DNA from: an uncultured Prevotellaceae bacterium
GTDB lineage: Bacteria > Bacteroidota > Bacteroidia > Bacteroidales > Muribaculaceae
Assembly: GCA_945983195.1 (NCBI GenBank)
Contig: CAMFSS010000125.1
Span: 1-6,383 of the forward strand
Length of the DNA stretch: 6,383 bases
Direction of reading: 5' to 3'
Below, piece by piece: positions 1 through 5,838 of this stretch. A model generated the notes under the pieces. The model had not been told where the DNA came from. It was given only the letters and a program-made list of their open reading frames with translations, and did not search any database. The translations under genes were made by a program, and so were the position numbers. Positions within the stretch are counted from its first letter, which is position 1, and each line of letters starts with the position of its first letter.

Positions 1-750
1 GTTGGCGCTCAGTTCGAGGTAGCGGGTGTCGCCTTCCATCTTCACTTCATATTTTGCAGTCTGTGCAGCCACGGTAGCCATGAAGTCGTTGCCGTCGTTG
101 GTGTTAAACTCAGCGAAGATAGAGCAGTCTTTGTTCACATACACTGTTCCGCCCTCACCGGGGTTGTAGTTATATGCGCCGTCCATTGTGAATGAGATGC
201 GGTCGTCATATACACCCCAGTCGGCTTTGTCGTTGGGCGCTGCGCTCCACCAGTTGGTACCGTCGGTACCCGGTTCGCCGCAGCCCATGTGTGCCGGCTT
301 GCTGTAGTCGATGCGCCACTCTTTGTCGCATAGCTGGCGGAGTGTCTTCTCGTCGAGCATGTCATTTTCCACTACAAACGATTTTTCCACGCCACCTGTT
401 GAGAATCCGTTGCGGTTGCCCAGGCGAAGCATGATGTTGTAGGTTCCACGCTTGTTGAACACCTTTGAGAGCGATCCGAGTGTAGAATACATGTCGGTGT
501 TGTCGGCTCCGTCGTAGTCGCCGTCGCCATCGGTGTCAAGATACCACACCGGGTAGGTGCCTTTCGGCAGATTGGCTACGGTGGCTGTCATCTGGTTGGT
601 GCTCGCATCTATTGTGAGGTCGAAGTCAATTCCCTCAAGGGTGGGAATGCCATTAATGTCGGCCCCGTCAAATTTATCGGGGGTGATGGCTGTATTCAGC
701 AATCCTGCCATTACCAGACCCGATACTCGTTGAATTATATTGAAGTTCAT
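1..750 (-). CDS. Putative surface glycan-binding protein with PKD-like domain, third gene of the SusC/SusD operon (C-terminus beyond window)
   Basis: The frame is open from ATG (750-748) to the left edge, giving 250 residues without a stop. An in-frame TAA lies just upstream (766-768), so this ATG is the earliest possible one. Residues 1-22 have a short hydrophobic stretch (VSGLVMAGLLNTAI) like a lipoprotein signal, but there is no cysteine; Ile22 sits where the lipobox Cys would be. Residues about 36-127 look like a PKD/Ig-like beta-sandwich (LPKGTYPVWYL, then RGTYNIMLRLGNRNG and KSFVVEN). An Asp-rich loop (DTDGDGDYDGAD, 72-83) matches the DxDxDG calcium-loop pattern. From about 136 a second domain begins with WRIDYSKPAHMGCGEPGTDG, then WWSAAPN and YDDRISFT, a block I associate with Bacteroidales PUL proteins downstream of susD. 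Position 32 bases after susD supports a SusE/SGBP-like role in binding glycan at the cell surface. Substrate is unknown; a beta-glucan is a weak guess. Family role is inferred, not proven. Confidence 0.75.
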   Translation of the reverse strand, partial: MNFNIIQRVSGLVMAGLLNTAITPDKFDGADINGIPTLEGIDFDLTIDASTNQMTATVANLPKGTYPVWYLDTDGDGDYDGADNTDMYSTLGSLSKVFNKRGTYNIMLRLGNRNGFSTGGVEKSFVVENDMLDEKTLRQLCDKEWRIDYSKPAHMGCGEPGTDGTNWWSAAPNDKADWGVYDDRISFTMDGAYNYNPGEGGTVYVNKDCSIFAEFNTNDGNDFMATVAAQTAKYEVKMEGDTRYLELSAN

Positions 751-782
751 AATATTTTTTACGGTTTAATGTGTGAGAAGAT

Positions 783-2303
783 TTAGTAATTGTTGGGCTT
801 CAATGATGGGTCGGCATCAAGCTCCGACTGTGCAAGAGGAATGTGCTTCTTGTTCTCGGTCCATGAGTTGGTGCGGTAGCCATACTTGTCGGGAACAAGG
901 GTTGTGGCTGCAAGTCCTGAACGCACAAGGTCGAAATAGCGTTTTCCTTCACCCACAAACTCAAGGTGACGCTCCTCAATGATGTCGTTGCCGGTCACCG
1001 ACGAGACGCTGCCGAGTCCGGCACGCTGGCGAACACGCGATACGTACTGTGCGGCATCGCCTGCACTGCCACCGGTCTGGAGCACAAGCTCAGCAGCATT
1101 GAGCAGTGTCTCGGCGAAGCGGTAGATGCGGAGGTTGTTGTTGTAGTTGAGGTTTTTCGAAGTGGGGCAATCCTTGCAGTTGTCGCTGTAGGGGCGATAT
1201 TTGCCGAGCCAGATGTGAGTGTCCTGATAGCGCTCGTTGTAGCTCACGCCACGCACGTCCCAGCAAGTAGCATCGCGGCGGGTGTCGCCTTCGGCATACA
1301 TTTCGTAGGTTTCGAGGCGCACGGGCATGAATCCCCAGCCGTCGCTGCCGCTGTCCCAGCCGTCACCGCCCGGCCACTGGTTGGGGGCGCAGAGAGTGGG
1401 AAGCACGGTTCCGCCAACAGACTTCGGTGTACCCCAGTCGCGCTGTGCGTTGTCGTCGTTGTAGTTCACCTCAAAGATAGCCTCGATACCCCATTCGCCG
1501 CTCTCTTTCCAGATGTCGGCATAGCTTGGCATAAGGTCGTATTTGCCCGATCCGATGATCTCTTTCATGTAGCCGAGAGCCGTTGGGTAGCGTTCTGTGT
1601 CCTTCTGGTACATTACCAATTCGGCATAGAGCATATATGCCATTGCCTGCGACACGCGTCCGGCGTTGGCATCGTCCCAGCGCATCGGGAGCACATTGCT
1701 CTTGATTATATCCTCAAGCTCCGGAATGAGTTGGTCATATATTTCGTCGGCAGTGAGCTGCGGTGCTGTGTAGGGCATTTCAAGGTTCTCAAGATAGAAA
1801 GGCACATTGCCGTAGAAGTGCCAGAGGATGTTGTAGTAGTACACGCGGAGCAGGCGTGCCTGCGCGGTGTAGCTTGCGCGGTTTTCGGCGGTTGAGCCAC
1901 CCCAGCTGCAATATTTGATTACGTCGTTGCAGCGTTTCACGCCCGAATAGAAGTCGGTCCACAGTGTGGCAAGCGTGTTGTTGCCGTCGCCCTCAAAGTT
2001 GAAGAGCTTGTGCCAGTGCTGGTTGTCGGAGATGCTGTTGCCGCCCACCCAAAAGTCGTCGCCGAGGATTTCGGAGTCGATGTTGAGCGCGTTGTATGCT
2101 GTGCCGTCCCAGTCTGGCCAGTGCAGTGGGTCGTAGGCTGCGGTGAGGGCTTCGAGAAGGTGCTCGTCGGTGGTGTAGTATTCCTCAAGCGGCTCACCAT
2201 TGGGGTTTTTCACATCTAAGAAACTGTCGCTGCAGGAGCCTGTGAGCATCAGTATGCTTGCCAGCGAGCCTGCAAGAATATATTTGTTCGTTTTCATATT
2301 CAT
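783..2303 (-). CDS. susD: SusD/RagB-family outer-membrane glycan-binding lipoprotein
   Basis: This 506-residue protein is the usual length for SusD. SusD proteins sit on the cell surface as a lid over SusC and bind the incoming oligosaccharide. The N-terminus (MNMKTNKYILAG) leads into a hydrophobic segment and a lipobox LTGSC, with Cys24 as the lipidation site, followed by SDSFLDVKNPNG. Family hallmarks in order are: the N-terminal helical region with YYTTDEHLLEALTAAYDPL; ARLLRVYYYNILWHFYGNVPF, the typical TPR-helix motif; RIYRFAETLLNAAELVLQ; VRQRAGL; EERHLEFVGEGKRYFDLVRSG; and a C-terminus of IPLAQSELDADPSLKPNNY, where SusD proteins end on a similar IP.SEID..P.L.QN. A CKDC pair (1167-1178) lies in a loop before the conserved NNNLRIYR segment. 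ATG at 2303 is chosen; ATG at 2297 (MKTNKYI) is equally plausible and leaves the signal intact. It begins 26 bases after the susC stop, so the genes are co-transcribed and probably form a SusCD complex, if susC is functional. Confidence 0.96.
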   Translation of the reverse strand: MNMKTNKYILAGSLASILMLTGSCSDSFLDVKNPNGEPLEEYYTTDEHLLEALTAAYDPLHWPDWDGTAYNALNIDSEILGDDFWVGGNSISDNQHWHKLFNFEGDGNNTLATLWTDFYSGVKRCNDVIKYCSWGGSTAENRASYTAQARLLRVYYYNILWHFYGNVPFYLENLEMPYTAPQLTADEIYDQLIPELEDIIKSNVLPMRWDDANAGRVSQAMAYMLYAELVMYQKDTERYPTALGYMKEIIGSGKYDLMPSYADIWKESGEWGIEAIFEVNYNDDNAQRDWGTPKSVGGTVLPTLCAPNQWPGGDGWDSGSDGWGFMPVRLETYEMYAEGDTRRDATCWDVRGVSYNERYQDTHIWLGKYRPYSDNCKDCPTSKNLNYNNNLRIYRFAETLLNAAELVLQTGGSAGDAAQYVSRVRQRAGLGSVSSVTGNDIIEERHLEFVGEGKRYFDLVRSGLAATTLVPDKYGYRTNSWTENKKHIPLAQSELDADPSLKPNNY

Positions 2304-2329
2304 CAATTGGTTCTTTAGGTTGGTTTAAT

Positions 2330-4732
2330 TTAGAATGAGAGGTTGAAGCCCACTGTGTAGGTGCGAGCCTGTGGATAAACGCCATAGTCTACGCCGAGCG
2401 AGGTGCTGCTCGTTCCGATTTCGGGGTCATATCCCCAGTATTTTGTCCATGTGAAGAGGTTCTCAGCCATTACATACACGCGGAAGCGGTTGATTTTCAC
2501 CTTCTGTGTGAGTGCGCGTGGCAGTGTGTAACCGAGCGATATGTTCTTGAGGCGCATGTATGAGCCGTCCTGCACGTAGATGTCGCTGCACACCCAGTTC
2601 TTGCTGTCGCCGAGTGCGAGGCGAGGAACGCGGTTTGATGTGCCTTCGCCGGTCCAGCGGCCGAGCATCCAGTTGGGATAGTTGCCCGATACCATATCCT
2701 GGCGGTAGGTGGCATCAAACACGTCAACACCCGTTACGCCCTGGAGGAAGAGGTTGAAGTCGAAGCCTTTCCACTCTGCACCGAGATTGATACCGAATGT
2801 CCAGTCGGGTGTGCCGTTGCCTATGTTGGTGCGGTCGTCGCTGGTGATTTTGCCGTCTTTGTTCATGTCGACGAAGCGGAGGTCGCCGGGAACAGCGTCA
2901 GGCTGTATCATTTCGCCGTCCTTGTTCACATAGGCTGCCACTTCGTCGGTGTTCTGGAACACGCCTGCTGTCTTGTAGCCGTAGAAGAAGGGGAATGGCT
3001 GTCCGTTCTCTGCACGAGTGCCGCCGTCGGAGAACTGGCTGATGCCGTAGTTGAGGAAACCGGTGTCGTTGCCGAGGTTCTTCAGCTCATTGTGCAGATA
3101 TGAGGCGTTTGCCTTCACCGAGTAGTTGAAGTCGCCCACGCGGCCGCGGTAGCCGAGTTCGAATTCAATTCCTGAGTTCTCCATGTCGCCCACGTTGCCG
3201 TAGGGCTTCGATTCGCCCACATAGCTTGGGATTGGCATCTCTATAATCATTCCGTTGGTCTTCTTGATGAAGTAGTCGGCTGTGAATGTGAGTGCGCTGT
3301 TGAAGAAGCCGAGGTCGATACCTATGTTGGTCTGCTCGCTCTCCTCCCATTTCAGGTCGGCATTGGCAAGGCGGTTGGCTTTCGAGCCGATTGTCATGTT
3401 TGAGTTTTTGCCGAAGTAGTAGTTGTTGCCCATTGAGGTGAGGGTGGTGTAGAGGAAGTCGCCGATATTGTCGTTACCGTTCTTACCCCAGCTTACGCGC
3501 AGCTTCATGTTGTTGAGCCACTTGCGGGTCGATTCCATGAATTTCTCGTTCATGATGTTCCAGCCGAGCGAGAACGATGGGAACACGCCGTATTTATTGT
3601 TGCTTCCGAAGCGGCTCGAGCCGTCGCGGCGCACTGTGGCTTGGAGCATGTAACGCTCGTCGAAGTCGTAGCCTACGCGGGCAAACATTGACGAGAGGCG
3701 GTGCTCGGTGTACGGGCCGCCATACACGTTGAAGTGTGCTGATGCGCCGGTGATGTTGCCATTGGCGTCTTCTGAATACACGATGTCGCCGGTGGCGTAG
3801 TTGATTGATGGCTTGGCAGGGTTAACGAGGTCCCAGCGTCCGCCGCCAAGCTCGTCGCCCTTGAATTTTGTTGCCGACTGGCCCAGGAGCACGCTGAATG
3901 TGTGTGCGCCGATGGTCTTGTCGTAGGAGATTGTGTTTTCAACCTGCCATGTGCTGTTGTTGCCCTTGTATGCCGAAGCGTAGGTGTGGTCGGAGTTGTT
4001 GTTGCCCGACAGGTAGAACTTCTGTGTGGTTGCGCCGTCGCTGCCCCAGAACGATTGCTCTGCGCTGTAGGAGAAGTGATACTTGATGTTGTCCCAAATC
4101 TGGAGGTCAACTGTGAATTTGGGCATGAATTTGTGCGACCAGTTCTTGGTGGGGTTGCCTTGGAGCATCGCTACCGGGTTGTTCTGCTCGCCGTAGCTTC
4201 CGAAGTATCCGGGGATTGTGTAGGGATTGCCGTTGGCATCGCGGAAAAGGTCATACTTGGAGAACTGTGCCACCATGTCGTCGGCTGTTGCTCCTGTCAC
4301 GGTTACGGGGAGAGTTGGTGCCATGTAGAGTGCAGAGCCGAGTACCGACCCCCAAGTGGAGTTGGCGTCGATACCGGTGTTGTGCACGCGCATGTACGAT
4401 ACGTTTGCTCCGATTACCATCTTGTTGAGGAACGAGCGTTCCTTGCTGTCGTCGAAGAGGGTGTAGGAGTTGTTCGAGCGGAGGGTGAGACGGTCGTAGT
4501 TGGAGTGGCCGTAGTTACCGCCCACAATACCTTCCTGGTCGATATAGCCCATTGAGAGGTAGTAGTTGAATTTCTCGGTAGCTCCGCTGATTGAGAGGTC
4601 GTGCTGCATGATGGGTGCTCCGTCGTTGAACACCTGATCCTGCCAGTCGGTTCCGTAGCCCTTCACAGTGTTGCCGTTGATGTCGGTGATGTTGTAGGGG
4701 TCGGCGAAGCGTGGCGACACGCCTCCGCGCAC
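2330..4732 (-). CDS. C-terminal SusC barrel remnant downstream of the amber codon
   Basis: The 800 codons after the stop remain open and encode the beta-barrel with the proper C-terminal FNLSF. The first codon after the stop is GTG (4732-4730) and the first ATG is at 4609, inside the first barrel strands (APIMQHDLSI). Neither has a signal peptide after it, so a product made by re-initiation could not be exported to the outer membrane. I therefore regard it as the 3' part of an interrupted susC rather than an independent gene. The preserved frame over 2.4 kb shows that the interruption is recent, or is not real. Confidence 0.5.
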   Translation of the reverse strand: MRGGVSPRFADPYNITDINGNTVKGYGTDWQDQVFNDGAPIMQHDLSISGATEKFNYYLSMGYIDQEGIVGGNYGHSNYDRLTLRSNNSYTLFDDSKERSFLNKMVIGANVSYMRVHNTGIDANSTWGSVLGSALYMAPTLPVTVTGATADDMVAQFSKYDLFRDANGNPYTIPGYFGSYGEQNNPVAMLQGNPTKNWSHKFMPKFTVDLQIWDNIKYHFSYSAEQSFWGSDGATTQKFYLSGNNNSDHTYASAYKGNNSTWQVENTISYDKTIGAHTFSVLLGQSATKFKGDELGGGRWDLVNPAKPSINYATGDIVYSEDANGNITGASAHFNVYGGPYTEHRLSSMFARVGYDFDERYMLQATVRRDGSSRFGSNNKYGVFPSFSLGWNIMNEKFMESTRKWLNNMKLRVSWGKNGNDNIGDFLYTTLTSMGNNYYFGKNSNMTIGSKANRLANADLKWEESEQTNIGIDLGFFNSALTFTADYFIKKTNGMIIEMPIPSYVGESKPYGNVGDMENSGIEFELGYRGRVGDFNYSVKANASYLHNELKNLGNDTGFLNYGISQFSDGGTRAENGQPFPFFYGYKTAGVFQNTDEVAAYVNKDGEMIQPDAVPGDLRFVDMNKDGKITSDDRTNIGNGTPDWTFGINLGAEWKGFDFNLFLQGVTGVDVFDATYRQDMVSGNYPNWMLGRWTGEGTSNRVPRLALGDSKNWVCSDIYVQDGSYMRLKNISLGYTLPRALTQKVKINRFRVYVMAENLFTWTKYWGYDPEIGTSSTSLGVDYGVYPQARTYTVGFNLSF

Positions 4733-4735
4733 CTA
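4733..4735 (-). other. In-frame amber (TAG) codon inside susC
   Basis: On the plus strand the bases read CTA, giving TAG on the coding strand between CAG (Gln264) and GTG. Both flanking parts are in the same frame, so no frameshift is involved. One base change from CAG (Gln), GAG (Glu), AAG (Lys), TGG (Trp), TAC/TAT (Tyr), TCG (Ser) or TTG (Leu) would create it. The original residue cannot be told from this sequence. Confidence 0.95.
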
Positions 4736-5527
4736 CTGCGCGTTTTGCAGCAGTGCGTAGTCGCTTGCGCCAACTACATCGCGCTTGCGCCACTTCGACT
4801 GCCAGCCGTAGGAGAAGTTGTAGTTGATTTGGGGCTTGCCCTCTTTACCCTTCTTTGTGGTGACGAGAATTACACCGTTGGCGGCACGCGCTCCATAGAT
4901 AGCTCCCGAAGCTGCGTCCTTGAGCACCTCAATGCTCTCGATGTCGTATGGGTTGACAAGCTCCATACCGTTCTGGTCGGTTGCAAGTCCGTCAATGATG
5001 TAGAGTGGGTTGCTGTCGTTGATAGTACCGATACCGCGAATGCGAATCATCGACTTTGCGCCCGGCTGACCCGACGAAGATGTAACTGTGACACCGGCAG
5101 CCAGACCCTTGAGGGCATCTTCACTGCGGAGGTGAGCCTTTCCTTCGAGGTCATCGGCACTCACTTTGGCGATTGATGCGGTAACTACGCTCTTCTTCTG
5201 TACGCCGTAGCCGATTACCACTACTTCATCGAGTGCCTTGGCATCATCGGCAAGCGTGATTTTCATATCTGCGGCTGCCTTCACCTCTTTGGTTTCGCAG
5301 CCTACGTAGCTAATGACAAGTGTGGAGCCTTCGGGGGCTGATACTTGAAACCGTCCGTCGAAGTCTGACACCGTACCGAGTGTGGTACCTTTCACTTTCA
5401 CTGTTGCACCGATGACCGGTTCGCCGGCTGAGTCAATAATGACACCCGTGAAGTTTTTCTTCTGCGAAAATGCCATTGTTGAAACCATGACGGCAAGAAT
5501 CATCATCATGTTTCTTAATAGTTTCAT
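4733..5527 (-). CDS. N-terminal SusC fragment as it would be translated: signal peptide, carboxypeptidase-like domain, TonB box and plug
   Basis: This is the 264-residue product expected if the amber codon is read as a stop. It starts MKLLRNMMMILAV and ends LLQNAQ. It would be exported to the periplasm and still carries the TonB box and the whole plug, but no barrel, so it could not form a channel. A soluble plug with a TonB box might bind TonB, though such fragments are usually degraded. I list it separately because it is the only part of susC with an intact start and export signal; the full gene is described in the entry covering 2330-5527. Confidence 0.6.
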   Translation of the reverse strand: MKLLRNMMMILAVMVSTMAFSQKKNFTGVIIDSAGEPVIGATVKVKGTTLGTVSDFDGRFQVSAPEGSTLVISYVGCETKEVKAAADMKITLADDAKALDEVVVIGYGVQKKSVVTASIAKVSADDLEGKAHLRSEDALKGLAAGVTVTSSSGQPGAKSMIRIRGIGTINDSNPLYIIDGLATDQNGMELVNPYDIESIEVLKDAASGAIYGARAANGVILVTTKKGKEGKPQINYNFSYGWQSKWRKRDVVGASDYALLQNAQ

Positions 5528-5613
5528 GCAAATTTAATTTTAAGTTAGGTTAGTAATGATATGGTTAAATAATAATAATTTTTTGCTTTCACCCGGTTAT
5601 GAGAGGGGGAATG
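5528..5613 (-). other. Predicted 5' leader of the susC operon mRNA
   Basis: The predicted promoter would start transcription near 5614, leaving a leader of about 86 bases before the susC ATG. Its first part is C-rich (CCCCCTCTC); the rest is very AT-rich, with AAT/ATT runs and no Shine-Dalgarno-like GGAGG. This fits Bacteroidota, where AT-rich upstream regions rather than Shine-Dalgarno pairing commonly favour initiation. I see no convincing stem-loop or riboswitch in it. Confidence 0.4.
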
Positions 5614-5618
5614 CGTTG

Positions 5619-5649
5619 CAAATTTAGAATTAATTATATTCACTGCAAA
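5619..5649 (-). promoter_or_regulatory. Bacteroides-type promoter for the susC-susD operon
   Basis: On the minus strand a TTTG (-33 box, 5649-5646) is followed after 19 bases by TAAATTTG (-7 box, 5626-5619), a perfect match to the Bacteroides TAnnTTTG consensus. The expected start of transcription is near 5614. The box pair sits in the AT-rich intergenic region and directly downstream of the AACTCAC half-sites, which is the arrangement expected for an activated PUL promoter. The transcription start is inferred from spacing only. Confidence 0.7.
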
Positions 5650-5656
5650 AGAATTT

Positions 5657-5693
5657 AACTCACAAAAAACTCACTTTTTCTAAAAAGTGAGTT
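5657..5693. promoter_or_regulatory. Candidate operator: three AACTCAC half-sites including a perfect 12-bp inverted repeat
   Basis: AACTCAC occurs at 5657-5663 and again at 5668-5674, 11 bases apart (about one helical turn), and its complement GTGAGTT at 5687-5693. The second and third copies form a perfect inverted repeat, AACTCACTTTTT / AAAAAGTGAGTT, with a two-base centre (CT, 5680-5681). The cluster ends 8 bases upstream of the susC -33 box, covering about -44 to -80 relative to the predicted start. It lies between two divergent promoters, so I favour a binding site for the PUL activator. In RNA it would also fold as a hairpin flanked by U runs on either strand and could mimic a terminator. 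Confidence 0.55.
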
Positions 5694-5801
5694 ATATTTT
5701 TTGACAAATTATCATTGAAAATCAGAGAATTATTCAATATATGTCTATTTTTACTTTGTCGCGCTATTGCACTTTTCTATGTTGTCAAGCATATTTTTGT
5801 T

Positions 5802-5833
5802 TTTGGGATATTTAAGAATTGATGATAACTTTG
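5802..5833 (+). promoter_or_regulatory. Bacteroides-type promoter for the divergent regulator gene
   Basis: TTTG (5802-5805) is followed after 20 bases by TAACTTTG (5826-5833), a perfect match to TAnnTTTG. The -7 box ends only 5 bases before the ATG at 5839, so the predicted transcription start falls on or next to the start codon. If this promoter is used, the mRNA is leaderless or nearly so. Position and match are seen; use of the promoter is inferred. Confidence 0.6.
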
Positions 5834-5838
5834 CCCAC

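Larger units (their letters stand above)
2330..5527 (-). pseudogene. susC: SusC/RagA-family TonB-dependent outer-membrane transporter, interrupted by one in-frame amber codon
   Basis: Apart from codon 265 (TAG), one frame runs from ATG 5527 to TAA 2330-2332, giving about 1065 residues, normal for SusC. SusC proteins form the 22-strand TonB-driven channel that imports SusD-captured oligosaccharides. Domains in order: signal peptide 1-21 (cleavage after AFS, before QKK); a carboxypeptidase-D-like beta-sandwich 25-92; TonB box DEVVVIGYG at 100-108; plug about 113-228, with EDALKGLAAGVTV, IRIRGIGTINDSNPLYIIDG and YGARAANGVILVTTKKG. The barrel then includes ATVRRDGSSRFGSNNKYG, WEESEQTNIGIDLGFF, GDLRFVDMNKDGKITSDD and YVQDGSYMRLKNISLGY, ending with FNLSF, an outer-membrane C-terminal Phe. 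The break comes right after the first barrel strand. Both sides match the family without lost or repeated residues, so a single base change explains it. It is the first gene of the operon and has its own promoter. It could be a real recent pseudogene or a base-call error; if read through, it is an ordinary SusC. Confidence 0.9.

Noticed and set aside
966..1895. A 309-codon open frame on the plus strand, antisense to susD
   Set aside because: Its translation is a low-complexity mix rich in Val, Ala and His with no domain motif, and it lies wholly opposite the well-supported susD. It is explained by susD codon bias. The same applies to the plus-strand frames at 192-434, 3902-4555 and 4601-5176.
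2304..2306. TTG as the susD start, one codon before the ATG
   Set aside because: ATG at 2303 follows directly and ATG at 2297 is also available; nothing favours a rare start codon.
4730..4732. GTG as an independent start for the susC barrel
   Set aside because: It is simply the codon after the amber stop, in the same frame, with no export signal following it and no promoter or binding site evident.
4733..4735. Genome-wide recoding of TAG as a sense codon
   Set aside because: I know of no Bacteroidales with reassigned amber; such recoding is known in some of their phages. The two complete stops in this window (susC and susD) are both TAA, so the window itself gives no test, but a point mutation or error is simpler.
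5529..5536. TAAATTTG next to the susC ATG as a promoter -7 box
   Set aside because: There is no TTTG 19-21 bases upstream on the minus strand, and the better-placed pair at 5619-5649 is complete.
5668..5700. Rho-independent terminator (hairpin followed by a T run)
   Set aside because: The stem is AT-rich with a two-base centre, and it lies between divergent promoters where no sense transcript enters. An operator explains the extra direct half-site better. It is kept as an alternative in the operator entry.
5701..5706. TTGACA resembling an E. coli sigma-70 -35 box
   Set aside because: The primary sigma factor of Bacteroidota does not use this consensus, and no TATAAT follows at 16-18 bases.
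5714..5738. ATTGAA / TTCAAT inverted repeat with a 13-base spacer
   Set aside because: Six-base arms are common by chance in AT-rich DNA, and the site is 63 bases upstream of the nearest promoter box.
5751..5758. TTACTTTG as a -7 box for the regulator gene
   Set aside because: It has one mismatch to TAnnTTTG and no TTTG at the right distance upstream.
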